A stretch of DNA of 8,076 nucleotides from Paracoccaceae bacterium (GTDB taxonomy: Bacteria; Pseudomonadota; Alphaproteobacteria; Rhodobacterales; Rhodobacteraceae): positions 1-8,076 of the forward strand of contig JALSGY010000503.1 in assembly GCA_026982515.1 (NCBI GenBank), written 5' to 3'. The position numbers were made by a program, and so were the translations under genes. The notes under the pieces are model-generated. The model did no database searches, was not told the DNA's origin, and saw nothing but the letters and a program-made list of their open reading frames with translations. Below, piece by piece: positions 1-6,310 of this stretch (the stretch's first letter is position 1; every line of letters starts with the position of its first letter).

Positions 1-13
1 GACGGATGCGGGC

Positions 14-1237
14 ATGGACAGAACGCGGCAGGAAGGGCAGGTCGGGCGCAGGCGGGTGTTCTACATCCCCGGCTACGATCCGCTGCCGGCGCGCCGCTAC
101 CGCGAGATCTACCGCCGGGAGGCGGCCCGCCAGGGGGCCGTCTCAGGCCATGCCATCGCCATTTCGCCCCGGCACGACCCGGAGCAGTACGGCTGGCATG
201 TGGAGGCCGAGATCGAGGGCGCGCCCGTCGTGGCCGATGTGGAGGTGCTGGGCTGGTCGGACATCGTCAGGCGCTCCATGGACATCTCGATTGCCGGCAC
301 CTACCTGCTGCTGGCCAGAACCGCCTGGATCTACGCCTCCAGCGGCGCGCTGGGGCGGCTGGTGCGGCTGCGCAAGGGGCCGGTGATCGCGGCCTTCTAC
401 CCGGTTGCGATGCTGCTGGGGCAGGGGGCAGCGGCCGGGCTGGCCGGCTGGGGGGGCGGCGCGCTGGCCGGGGCAGTGCTGCACCCTCTGGCGGGCTGGG
501 CGGCGGGAATCGCGCTGGCGATTGCCCTTCTGCGCGGGTTCCGCCGCCTCGACGGCCGGCTCTATGCCCATTACCTGCTGCATGATTACGCCTTTTCCGC
601 CCGCCACCGCGGTGCCAACCCGCCCGAGATCGAGGAGCGCCTGGCCCGGTTTCGCAGCCGCATCGCCCAGGCGCTGGAAAGCGGAGAGCTGGACGAGGTT
701 CTGGTGGTGGGCCATTCCTCGGGGGCGCATCTGGCGGTAAACATCGTGGCCGACATCCTGCGCGGCGGCGGCCCGCGGCCGGAGGGGCCTGCCCTTTCGC
801 TGCTGACGCTGGGGCAGGTGGTGCCGATGGTCTCCTTCCTGCCCGGGGCGGGGCGGCTGCGTGCCGATCTGCGCCTGCTGTCCACCAGCGACGAGATCAC
901 CTGGGTCGATGTCTCCGCCCCCGGCGACGGCTGCTGCTTCGCCCTGTGCGATCCGGTGGCGGTCTCGGGGGTGGCGCCGGCGCAGGGCCGGCGCTGGCCG
1001 CTGGTGATCTCGGCCGCCTTCAGCCGCACGCTGAGCCCGGCGCGATGGCGCGCCCTGCGCTGGCGCTTCTTCCGGCTGCATTTCCAGTATCTTCACGCCT
1101 TCGACCGGCCCGGCGATTACGACTACTTCCGCATCACCGCCGGGCCGCTTTCCCTGGGGGCGCGCTATGCCGGGCGCAGGCCATCGAAAAGCCGCATCGA
1201 CACCCCCCTTTCCCCGCACCGGAGCATGGCCGCATGA
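14..1237 (+). CDS. Alpha/beta-hydrolase-like protein with a central hydrophobic segment
   Basis: I do not recognise a named family; the 407-aa protein looks like a membrane-associated serine hydrolase. It opens with a short strand followed by a Gly-Tyr turn (VFYIPGYDP, residues 15-23), typical of an alpha/beta-hydrolase core. A nucleophile elbow GHSSG lies at 233-237 (candidate nucleophile Ser235) after a hydrophobic strand (VLVV). Acid and histidine candidates are Asp299 (WVDVSAPGDG) and His356 or His361 in the C-terminal FRLHFQYLHAFDRPGDYDYF stretch. Residues about 123-173 are strongly hydrophobic and glycine/alanine-rich, enough for one or two membrane helices inserted between the N-terminal strand and the elbow. 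The start at 14 lies at the window edge with only a weak upstream purine run, and no in-frame stop precedes it, so a start further upstream cannot be excluded. Its stop overlaps the P450 start in ATGA, which suggests translational coupling and a shared pathway. The hydrolase fold is fairly sure; the substrate is unknown. Confidence 0.75.
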   Translation: MDRTRQEGQVGRRRVFYIPGYDPLPARRYREIYRREAARQGAVSGHAIAISPRHDPEQYGWHVEAEIEGAPVVADVEVLGWSDIVRRSMDISIAGTYLLLARTAWIYASSGALGRLVRLRKGPVIAAFYPVAMLLGQGAAAGLAGWGGGALAGAVLHPLAGWAAGIALAIALLRGFRRLDGRLYAHYLLHDYAFSARHRGANPPEIEERLARFRSRIAQALESGELDEVLVVGHSSGAHLAVNIVADILRGGGPRPEGPALSLLTLGQVVPMVSFLPGAGRLRADLRLLSTSDEITWVDVSAPGDGCCFALCDPVAVSGVAPAQGRRWPLVISAAFSRTLSPARWRALRWRFFRLHFQYLHAFDRPGDYDYFRITAGPLSLGARYAGRRPSKSRIDTPLSPHRSMAA

Positions 1238-2586
1238 CGACCCCGCCCAGGCCCGCCTCGCGCCCCGACAGGGTTTCGCTGCTGCGCTACCTGCGCCTGT
1301 TCCGCCGCGATATCCTCTCGGCACAGCCGGAGCGCCTCTACCGCGCCCGCATGGCCGAGTTCCGCACGCCCTTCTTCCGCTCCTTCCTGATCAACCAGCC
1401 CGATCTGGTGCGCCTGGTGCTCAACGAGCGCCCGATGGACTTTCCCAAGTCCTCGCGCATCTCCGAAGGGCTGCGGCCGCTCCTGGGCAACTCGGTATTC
1501 CTGACCAACGGGGCGCAGTGGCAACGACAGCGCCGGATCATCGACCCGGCCTTCGAGGGCGGGCGCCTGCGCGAGACCTACCCGGCGATGCTGGCCGCGG
1601 GCCAGGCGGCGGTGGCGCGGCTGCGCGAGGCACCGGGGCGGTTCGAGGCCGAGGCCTTCGCAAGCCATGTTGCGGCCGACGTGATCTTCCGCACCCTGTT
1701 TTCCATCCCGATCACCCACCAGGTGGCGGCGCGGGTATTTCACGCCTTCCGCGCCTACCAGCGCCTGCAGCCGATCCTCAACCTCGCAGCCTTCATCCCG
1801 CTGCCGCGCTGGATGCCGCGTTTTCATCGCCCCGGCGTGCGGCGGCGTGCGCGCGAGATCCGTGCCCTGATCGAGGCGCTGACCGCCGAGAGAATGCAGG
1901 CCATCGCCGCCGGCGAAGCGCCGGATGATCTGGCGACCAAGATCATGACCCAGGAAGATCCCGAAACTGGCGCGCGTTTCGATACTGCCGAGATGGTGGA
2001 TCAGGTGGCGATCTTCTTCCTTGCCGGGCACGAAACCTCCGCCTCGGCCCTGGCCTGGGCGCTTTACCTGCTGGCGGCCTTCCCAGATGCCCAGGAGAGG
2101 GTTCTCGAAGAGGTATCTAGATTGCCAGAAAATCCTGACTTTGCAGATATTTCCAGGCTGAACTTCACGAAGAATCTGTTCCGGGAGACGCTGCGCCTCT
2201 ACCCGCCGGTGCCGATGCTGGTGCGCCAGGCCACGAAATGCGAGAAGTTCCGCGACCGGCAGGTGCCCTCGGGTGCGCAGATCGTGATCAGCCCCTGGCA
2301 CCTGCACCGCCACCGCAGGATGTGGGAGCACCCCGATGCCTTCGACCCCGACCGCTTTACCACCGAAAACGGCAAGGCCTGCCTGCGCGAGGCCTATCTG
2401 CCTTTCTCGTCGGGGCCGCGGGTGTGCACGGGGGCGGGCTTTGCCATGGTCGAGGGGCCGCTGCTTCTGGCGCTGCTGGTGCGGGCGTTCCGCATCGGCC
2501 CGGTCCCCGGCCGCGAGCCGGTGCCGGAGGCGCATCTGACGGTGCGCTCGCGCGATGGCATCTGGCTGGAGGCGCGTCCGCGCTGA
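1234..2586 (+). CDS. Cytochrome P450
   Basis: A heme-thiolate monooxygenase of 450 aa, a normal full length. Family landmarks are all present: C-helix WQRQR (Trp96, Arg100, heme propionate contacts), I-helix AGHETS (264-269, oxygen activation with Thr268), K-helix ExxR (Glu318, Arg321), the FDPDRF meander motif, and the heme loop FSSGPRVCTGAGFA with the axial ligand Cys398. No N-terminal membrane anchor or fused reductase is seen, so it is probably cytosolic and needs separate electron-transfer partners; no ferredoxin or reductase gene lies in the window. The K-helix to meander region (LYPPVP, SPWHLHRHRRMWEHP) resembles the CYP4/CYP102/CYP110-like group that often acts on fatty acids or terpenoids, but that is only resemblance. 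The start at 1234 was chosen because GGAG at 1221-1224 sits 9 nt upstream and the ATG overlaps the hydrolase stop. The frame stays open upstream to 946, but that part is out of frame with the hydrolase and not protein-like. A short AT-rich patch occurs near 2108-2158. Confidence 0.95.
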   Translation: MTTPPRPASRPDRVSLLRYLRLFRRDILSAQPERLYRARMAEFRTPFFRSFLINQPDLVRLVLNERPMDFPKSSRISEGLRPLLGNSVFLTNGAQWQRQRRIIDPAFEGGRLRETYPAMLAAGQAAVARLREAPGRFEAEAFASHVAADVIFRTLFSIPITHQVAARVFHAFRAYQRLQPILNLAAFIPLPRWMPRFHRPGVRRRAREIRALIEALTAERMQAIAAGEAPDDLATKIMTQEDPETGARFDTAEMVDQVAIFFLAGHETSASALAWALYLLAAFPDAQERVLEEVSRLPENPDFADISRLNFTKNLFRETLRLYPPVPMLVRQATKCEKFRDRQVPSGAQIVISPWHLHRHRRMWEHPDAFDPDRFTTENGKACLREAYLPFSSGPRVCTGAGFAMVEGPLLLALLVRAFRIGPVPGREPVPEAHLTVRSRDGIWLEARPR

Positions 2587-2589
2587 GGC

Positions 2590-2811
2590 TCACCCCTTGC
2601 CCTGATAATGCTGCAACACGTAGACGCGGATGGCCGAGGCCAGCCCGCAGCCGGTGCCGCGCTCTGCGTCAATCTCGGCCGCCAGATCATTGATCGGGCG
2701 GCCTTTTGCTTGGGCAATTTCACGGAAGGCCCGCCAGAACTCGTCCTCGAGCGACACGCTGGTGCGGTGCCCGCGCAGGGTGAGCGAGTGTTTGACGGGG
2801 CGCGCGTTCAT
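2590..2811 (-). CDS. Ribbon-helix-helix domain protein (RHH_4-like)
   Basis: A 73-aa protein resembling the ribbon-helix-helix DNA-binding family often annotated next to fumC in Rhodobacterales. A basic N-terminus (1-15) leads into the predicted DNA-contacting strand RTSVSLE (16-22), then helix A (about 23-36, EFWRAFREIAQAK), a turn with GRPIN (37-41), helix B (about 41-50) and a C-terminal segment with ASAIRVYVLQHY (58-69), which is characteristic of this subgroup. Such proteins bind DNA as dimers through a two-stranded sheet, so a regulator role is plausible; the target is unknown. The ATG overlaps the stop of the DUF4169 gene in ATGA (2808-2811), so it is probably translated by coupling from the fumC transcript. 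Its stop is only 3 nt from the P450 stop on the other strand. No toxin-like partner is visible. Confidence 0.85.
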   Translation of the reverse strand: MNARPVKHSLTLRGHRTSVSLEDEFWRAFREIAQAKGRPINDLAAEIDAERGTGCGLASAIRVYVLQHYQGKG

Positions 2812-2986
2812 TCGTCGTCGTCCAGGCGGTGGCGCTCCAGCATCCGCGCGGCCTTCTCGTTTCGGATGACGTCGAGCAGCCGTTCGGCCTTGGTGCGGCC
2901 GTGCTTCGCCGCGTTCTCGTTGGCCTTCGCACGTTTTTCGGCCCGCGCCCGTTCCTTCCGGACGCGGTTGAGACTGAGCGGCTGGT

Positions 2987-2990
<4 letters not shown>
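2808..2990 (-). CDS. DUF4169 family small basic protein
   Basis: A 60-aa, very highly charged protein starting MNQPLSLNRVRKERARAEKR. Most of its length (about 7-55) is Arg/Lys/Glu/Ala-rich and should be largely helical, possibly a coiled coil or nucleic-acid-contacting helix; it ends in an acidic DDDE tail. Length and sequence fit the DUF4169 family, small proteins of unknown function found beside fumC in this bacterial group. The frame is open to 3224, but the chosen start at 2990 overlaps the fumC stop in ATGA (2987-2990) and gives the family-typical N-terminus; everything upstream is fumC read in another frame. It overlaps the downstream RHH gene in the same way. No function should be assigned; the pairing with a ribbon-helix-helix protein makes a nucleic-acid-related role the easiest guess. 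Confidence 0.85.
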
Positions 2991-4381
<1,391 letters not shown>

Positions 4382-4390
4382 GGTCGGGCA

Positions 4391-4395
4391 CTCCT
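4391..4395 (-). promoter_or_regulatory. Shine-Dalgarno site that sets the fumC start
   Basis: AGGAG on the minus strand, 9 nt before the ATG at 4381. It supports this start over the longer frame reaching 4450, which has no comparable site and whose first codon would lie upstream of the predicted promoter elements. Confidence 0.75.
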
Positions 4396-4414
4396 GGCGA
4401 TGATCCGGGGCGAA

Positions 4415-4443
4415 GCTATAAGCGCCCCGCCGGGCGGTGGCAA
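4415..4443 (-). promoter_or_regulatory. Sigma70-type promoter of fumC
   Basis: The minus strand shows TTGCCA (4443-4438, five of six matches to the -35 consensus), a 17-nt spacer, and TATAGC (4420-4415, four of six to the -10). Transcription would start near 4408 and give a leader of about 27 nt containing the fumC AGGAG. Position, spacing and the lower GC of the -10 against its surroundings all fit. No operator is evident. Confidence 0.6.
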
Positions 4444-4453
4444 TCGCCATTGG

Positions 4454-4488
4454 CGGGCGCGCCCGGCCTGCTGCGCAGGCGCGGCCCG
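4454..4488 (-). terminator. GC-rich stem-loop after sspB, possible terminator
   Basis: Just after the sspB stop, the minus strand can form an inner hairpin GCCTGC-GCA-GCAGGC (4480-4466), and CGGGC (4488-4484) can pair with GCCCG (4458-4454) around it. The palindrome CGGGCGCGCCCG lies at 4454-4465. There is no following T-run, so intrinsic termination is uncertain; it overlaps the upstream edge of the fumC promoter region. It may simply be a structured intergenic stretch. Confidence 0.3.
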
Positions 4489-4971
4489 TTACTTGCGGAA
4501 ACTGTCGAGGCTGACCACCTCGGCATCCTGCGGCGCGGCGGCACGGCCCGTGTCCTTCTGCGGCTGAGATGTCGGGGCAGGGGGCTGCTGGCCGTCTGCT
4601 TCTTCGCCGCGGGGCTCTTCGGGGGTTTCGAAGCGCAGGCCGAACTCCACCGAAGGATCGACGAAGGTTCTGATCGCGTCATAGGGGATGTAGAGCGGCT
4701 CCGGGTTGTCACCGAAATTGAGGGTGACGGCGAATCCCTCGTCGCCCACCTCGAGATTGTCGAACCAGTGCTGCATGACGATGGTCATTTCCTCGGGGTA
4801 GCGGTCCGACAGCCAGTCGGCCAGTTCCACGCCGGGGTGCATGGTATCGAAGGTGATGAAGAAATGGTGCTGCCCGGGCAGGCCGTTTGCGGCCACGTCC
4901 GCCAGGACTTCCTTGATGAGGCCGCGCATGGCGCGGTGCATCAGATTGCCGTAGTCGATGCTGCGGGACAT
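4489..4971 (-). CDS. sspB: SspB-type ClpXP adaptor protein
   Basis: A 160-aa adaptor that in its family captures ssrA-tagged polypeptides from stalled ribosomes and hands them to the ClpXP protease. Residues 1 to about 117 form the SspB substrate-binding fold, including IDYGNLMHRAMRGLI (5-19), the HHFFITFDT strand (35-43), MTIVMQHWFDNL (62-73) and FAVTLNFGDNPEPLYIPYDAI (80-100, the groove-forming strands). Residues 118-150 are a Pro/Gln/Glu-rich flexible linker, and the last ten residues, EVVSLDSFRK, match the position and character of the ClpX-docking tail of alphaproteobacterial SspB. The start at 4971 is preceded at 4 nt by GGAAG (4976-4980). The tmRNA gene that encodes the tag ends about 75 nt upstream on the same strand, a direct functional neighbour. 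A weak -10-like TATGCT lies at about 4999-5004, but no convincing -35 was found, so read-through from ssrA may also supply transcription. Confidence 0.95.
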   Translation of the reverse strand: MSRSIDYGNLMHRAMRGLIKEVLADVAANGLPGQHHFFITFDTMHPGVELADWLSDRYPEEMTIVMQHWFDNLEVGDEGFAVTLNFGDNPEPLYIPYDAIRTFVDPSVEFGLRFETPEEPRGEEADGQQPPAPTSQPQKDTGRAAAPQDAEVVSLDSFRK

Positions 4972-5047
4972 TTCGCTTCCAGTTGCGTCTGTGTCTCACA
5001 GCATACGGGTTTCGGGAATGAAGAAAAGGTGCCTTGCGCAATTCTTC

Positions 5048-5067
5048 TCCCCGGGTCGGGCCGGGGA
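5048..5067 (-). terminator. Hairpin at the 3' end of the ssrA precursor
   Basis: A perfect 7-bp stem TCCCCGG/CCGGGGA around a 6-nt loop follows the last structured part of the tmRNA coding piece. It is followed on the minus strand by GAAGAA rather than a T-run; a T-rich stretch occurs only about 20 nt later (TTTTCTTC, 5027-5020). It may be a terminator, a processing barrier, or the final helix of the precursor. Confidence 0.4.
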
Positions 5068-5069
5068 AG

Positions 5070-5282
5070 GTGCAGGCTTCTGTTGCCAGGTGCCTGCGAA
5101 CCCCGCCGGACCTTGCTAGAGGACCGGACTTGAGTTTTCGGCTTGGTCGGACCGCTTACGCAGCCAGAGCCATTGCCGGAGCACGATTGTCATTGGCAAT
5201 TATGCTTCATGGACCGATAACGGTGGTACCTCACCGGGGCAAAGCCACACCTTTACACGTTCGTCGATCCTGTTTCGGCCCC
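5070..5282 (-). other. tmRNA coding piece (mature 5' half)
   Basis: The mature 5' end is predicted at 5282 from acceptor-stem pairing. A CGGTG-AGGTAC-CACCG hairpin (5236-5221), a likely pseudoknot stem, precedes the tag frame. After the tag stop, GCAGGC/GCCTGC (about 5096-5091 with 5076-5071) forms a further stem. The 3' end near 5070 is a guess from this structure and gives about 213 nt, close to the roughly 200-nt coding RNAs known from this lineage. Confidence 0.7.
5156..5197 (-). other. tmRNA proteolysis-tag reading frame
   Basis: Thirteen codons starting at GCC 5197 and ending at TAA 5158-5156 give ANDNRAPAMALAA. With the alanine carried by the tmRNA itself the added tag would be A-ANDNRAPAMALAA. 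The AND start resembles the SspB-contact end of ssrA tags and the LAA end is the ClpX-recognised degron. An A sits 4 nt before the resume codon, as in other tmRNAs. The Pro and Met at positions 7 and 9 are the variable part. Confidence 0.92.
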
Positions 5283-5306
5283 CTCTCCCGCCAATGACCG
5301 GGTTCA

Positions 5307-5388
5307 TGGTGGAGCCGCCGGGTACCGCCCCCGGGTCCGATCCGCTTATTACGTGCGCGTTTATGCCCATAGTCCCGTTGCCGGAACA
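5307..5388 (-). other. tmRNA acceptor piece (mature 3' half)
   Basis: About 82 nt, ending in ACCA encoded in the gene. It holds a 5' hairpin GTTCC-GGCAAC-GGGAC (5387-5372), the P2 strand GCACGT, and the T-arm with loop GGCGGTA before the acceptor strand. The 5' end is inferred from the promoter position. Confidence 0.75.
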
Positions 5389-5393
5389 CTTGG

Positions 5394-5422
5394 AATGTAT
5401 GCCTGCGGCTGGGGAAATTCAA
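5394..5422 (-). promoter_or_regulatory. Sigma70-type promoter of ssrA
   Basis: Minus strand TTGAAT (5422-5417), an exact 17-nt spacer, and TACATT (5399-5394); each hexamer has four of six consensus matches. Transcription would start around 5388-5386, where the predicted acceptor-piece hairpin begins, so promoter and RNA structure support each other. Confidence 0.6.
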
Positions 5423-5467
5423 CCCGCGATGCGCCCTGGCGGGGCAGCGCCGGCAATCAATTACCGT

Positions 5468-5496
5468 TTGACAATCGAAGCTGCGGAGCGTCAAAA
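5468..5496 (+). promoter_or_regulatory. Candidate promoter of the DUF2182 operon
   Basis: A perfect -35 hexamer TTGACA (5468-5473) is followed after 17 nt by TCAAAA (5491-5496), a poor -10 with three of six matches. Start would fall near 5503, about 27 nt before the ATG. It diverges from the ssrA promoter, with the two -35 boxes about 45 nt apart. The weak -10 overlaps an inverted repeat, which would suit a regulated promoter. Confidence 0.45.
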
Positions 5497-5518
5497 ACGC
5501 TCACGAAGAAATTCTTCG
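5486..5518 (+). repeat. Two adjacent inverted repeats ahead of the DUF2182 gene
   Basis: Repeat 1 is GAGCGT-CAAAA-ACGCTC (5486-5502). Repeat 2, starting 2 nt later, is CGAAGAA-A-TTCTTCG (5504-5518), a 15-bp near-perfect palindrome. The first covers the putative -10 and the second lies at the expected transcript start and just before the ribosome-binding site (AGGA 5520-5523). Both could be operators; as RNA they could form small hairpins next to the start codon. No regulator gene is adjacent. Confidence 0.5.
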
Positions 5519-5529
5519 CAGGATTGTCC

Positions 5530-6291
5530 ATGTCCGAGGATACCCTCTCGAACGTCCCTCTGCGCGCCGTCCTGTGGATCGGCTTCTTCTCCGTGATTCT
5601 CACCTCCTGGGCAGTGCTTTACGTGATGGCGGACAGCCATGGCGGGGGGGGCGGCCATGGGGCGGGCATGGCGATGGAGGGGCCCGGTCTTGCCATCGTG
5701 TTCGCCATGTGGGCGCTGATGATCGGGGCGATGATGCTGCCCACCCTGGCACCTGCACTGAAGGTCTATGGCGATCTGCCGGCGCGCAGCGGGGCGGGCC
5801 CCGCGGGCTGGCTGGGCGTAATTATGGGCTATGTGGCGGTGTGGCTGCCCGGCGCGGCCGGTTTCGCCGCCCTGCAGGTGGTGGCCGCCGGCGGCGGGCT
5901 GGTGGACATGAACGGCATCGTCACCTCTCCCTGGCTGTCGGTGGCACTGCTGGTGGTGGCGGGGCTTTACCAGTTCAGCCGCTTCAAGGGGGCCTGCCAG
6001 AGCGTCTGCATGTCGCCGCTGCAATACTACCTTGCCAACTGGCGCCCCGGCATGGCCGGCGGGTTGCGCATGGGAGCGGGGCTTGGCGCCAACTGCATGG
6101 GCTGCTGCTGGGCGATCATGGCGCTGGCCTTCGTGGGCGGCATGTCCAGCCTGCTGTGGATGGGGGTGGCAACGCTGTTCATGGTGCTGGAGAAACTGCC
6201 CGAGATCGGCGCCTGGCTGCGCCGCCCGGCCGGAACGGCGCTCATGGTCATGGCGCTTTACCTGGCCCTGCAGGCGGCGGAAACGATATAG
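5530..6291 (+). CDS. DUF2182 family multi-pass membrane protein
   Basis: A 253-aa inner-membrane protein with about six or seven hydrophobic segments (about 12-33, 53-72, 93-115, 134-149, 188-205, 207-222, 233-250). Family landmarks: WALMIGAMMLPTLAP in the second helix, YQFSRFKGACQSVCMSP (147-163), and NCMGCCWAIMALAFVGGM (188-205) followed by LEKLPE. Cys156, Cys160, Cys189, Cys192 and Cys193, the Met-rich second helix, and a Gly/His/Met loop (about 36-50) are why such proteins are described as predicted metal-binding membrane proteins; no reaction is established. The start at 5530 has AGGA 6 nt upstream and gives the expected first helix. The frame is open back to 5353, but that part overlaps the tmRNA promoter region and is not protein-like. 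The DUF1326 gene follows after 19 nt, a recurrent pairing. Confidence in the family is high; function is unknown. Confidence 0.9.
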   Translation: MSEDTLSNVPLRAVLWIGFFSVILTSWAVLYVMADSHGGGGGHGAGMAMEGPGLAIVFAMWALMIGAMMLPTLAPALKVYGDLPARSGAGPAGWLGVIMGYVAVWLPGAAGFAALQVVAAGGGLVDMNGIVTSPWLSVALLVVAGLYQFSRFKGACQSVCMSPLQYYLANWRPGMAGGLRMGAGLGANCMGCCWAIMALAFVGGMSSLLWMGVATLFMVLEKLPEIGAWLRRPAGTALMVMALYLALQAAETI

Positions 6292-6310
6292 CATGACACA
6301 AGGAGAACGC

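Larger units (their letters stand above)
5048..5388 (-). ncRNA. ssrA: Transfer-messenger RNA (tmRNA), circularly permuted two-piece form
   Basis: tmRNA rescues ribosomes stalled on broken mRNAs: it acts first as an alanine tRNA, then as a short mRNA adding a degradation tag. In alphaproteobacteria the gene is permuted and the product is cut into two RNAs, as seen here. The acceptor piece comes first and ends CGGCTCC-ACCA (3' end at 5307). A 24-nt spacer (5306-5283) follows, then the coding piece beginning GGGGCCG at 5282, which pairs with CGGCTCC in a 7-bp acceptor stem containing G3-U70, the alanine identity pair. After it comes GGATCGACG (5269-5261), like the conserved 5' segment of other tmRNAs. 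The pieces also pair through ACGTGT (5260-5255) and GCACGT (5356-5351). The T-arm is a perfect 5-bp stem (5334-5330 with 5322-5318). The tag frame lies at 5197-5156. The 5' end is estimated from the promoter and the 3' end from the last hairpin, so both are approximate. The gene lies next to sspB, its functional partner. Confidence 0.93.

Noticed and set aside
143..1324. A 393-codon minus-strand open frame opposite the hydrolase-like gene
   Set aside because: Low-complexity shadow composition and no recognisable domain; the plus-strand protein has a strand-elbow pattern and membrane segments.
1165..2535. A 456-codon minus-strand open frame opposite the P450
   Set aside because: The translation is Arg/Gln/His-rich shadow sequence without domains; the plus strand carries all P450 motifs in the right order.
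4999..5027. A dedicated sspB promoter with -10 TATGCT
   Set aside because: At 16 to 18 nt upstream there is no hexamer resembling TTGACA, so the support is too weak to list as a feature.
5307..5340. An ordinary tRNA gene ending in ACCA on the minus strand
   Set aside because: A T-arm and CCA end are present but no anticodon arm or D-arm precedes them within tRNA length; the acceptor partner lies downstream, as in permuted tmRNA.
5231..5494. Short open frames on both strands across 5034-5596
   Set aside because: They overlap the tmRNA gene and the divergent promoters, lack ribosome-binding sites and family resemblance, and the RNA structure explains the sequence.
5353..5529. Upstream in-frame extension of the DUF2182 gene
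   Set aside because: The 59 added residues cover the ssrA promoter and operator-like repeats and do not look like protein; AGGA at 5520-5523 supports the start at 5530.
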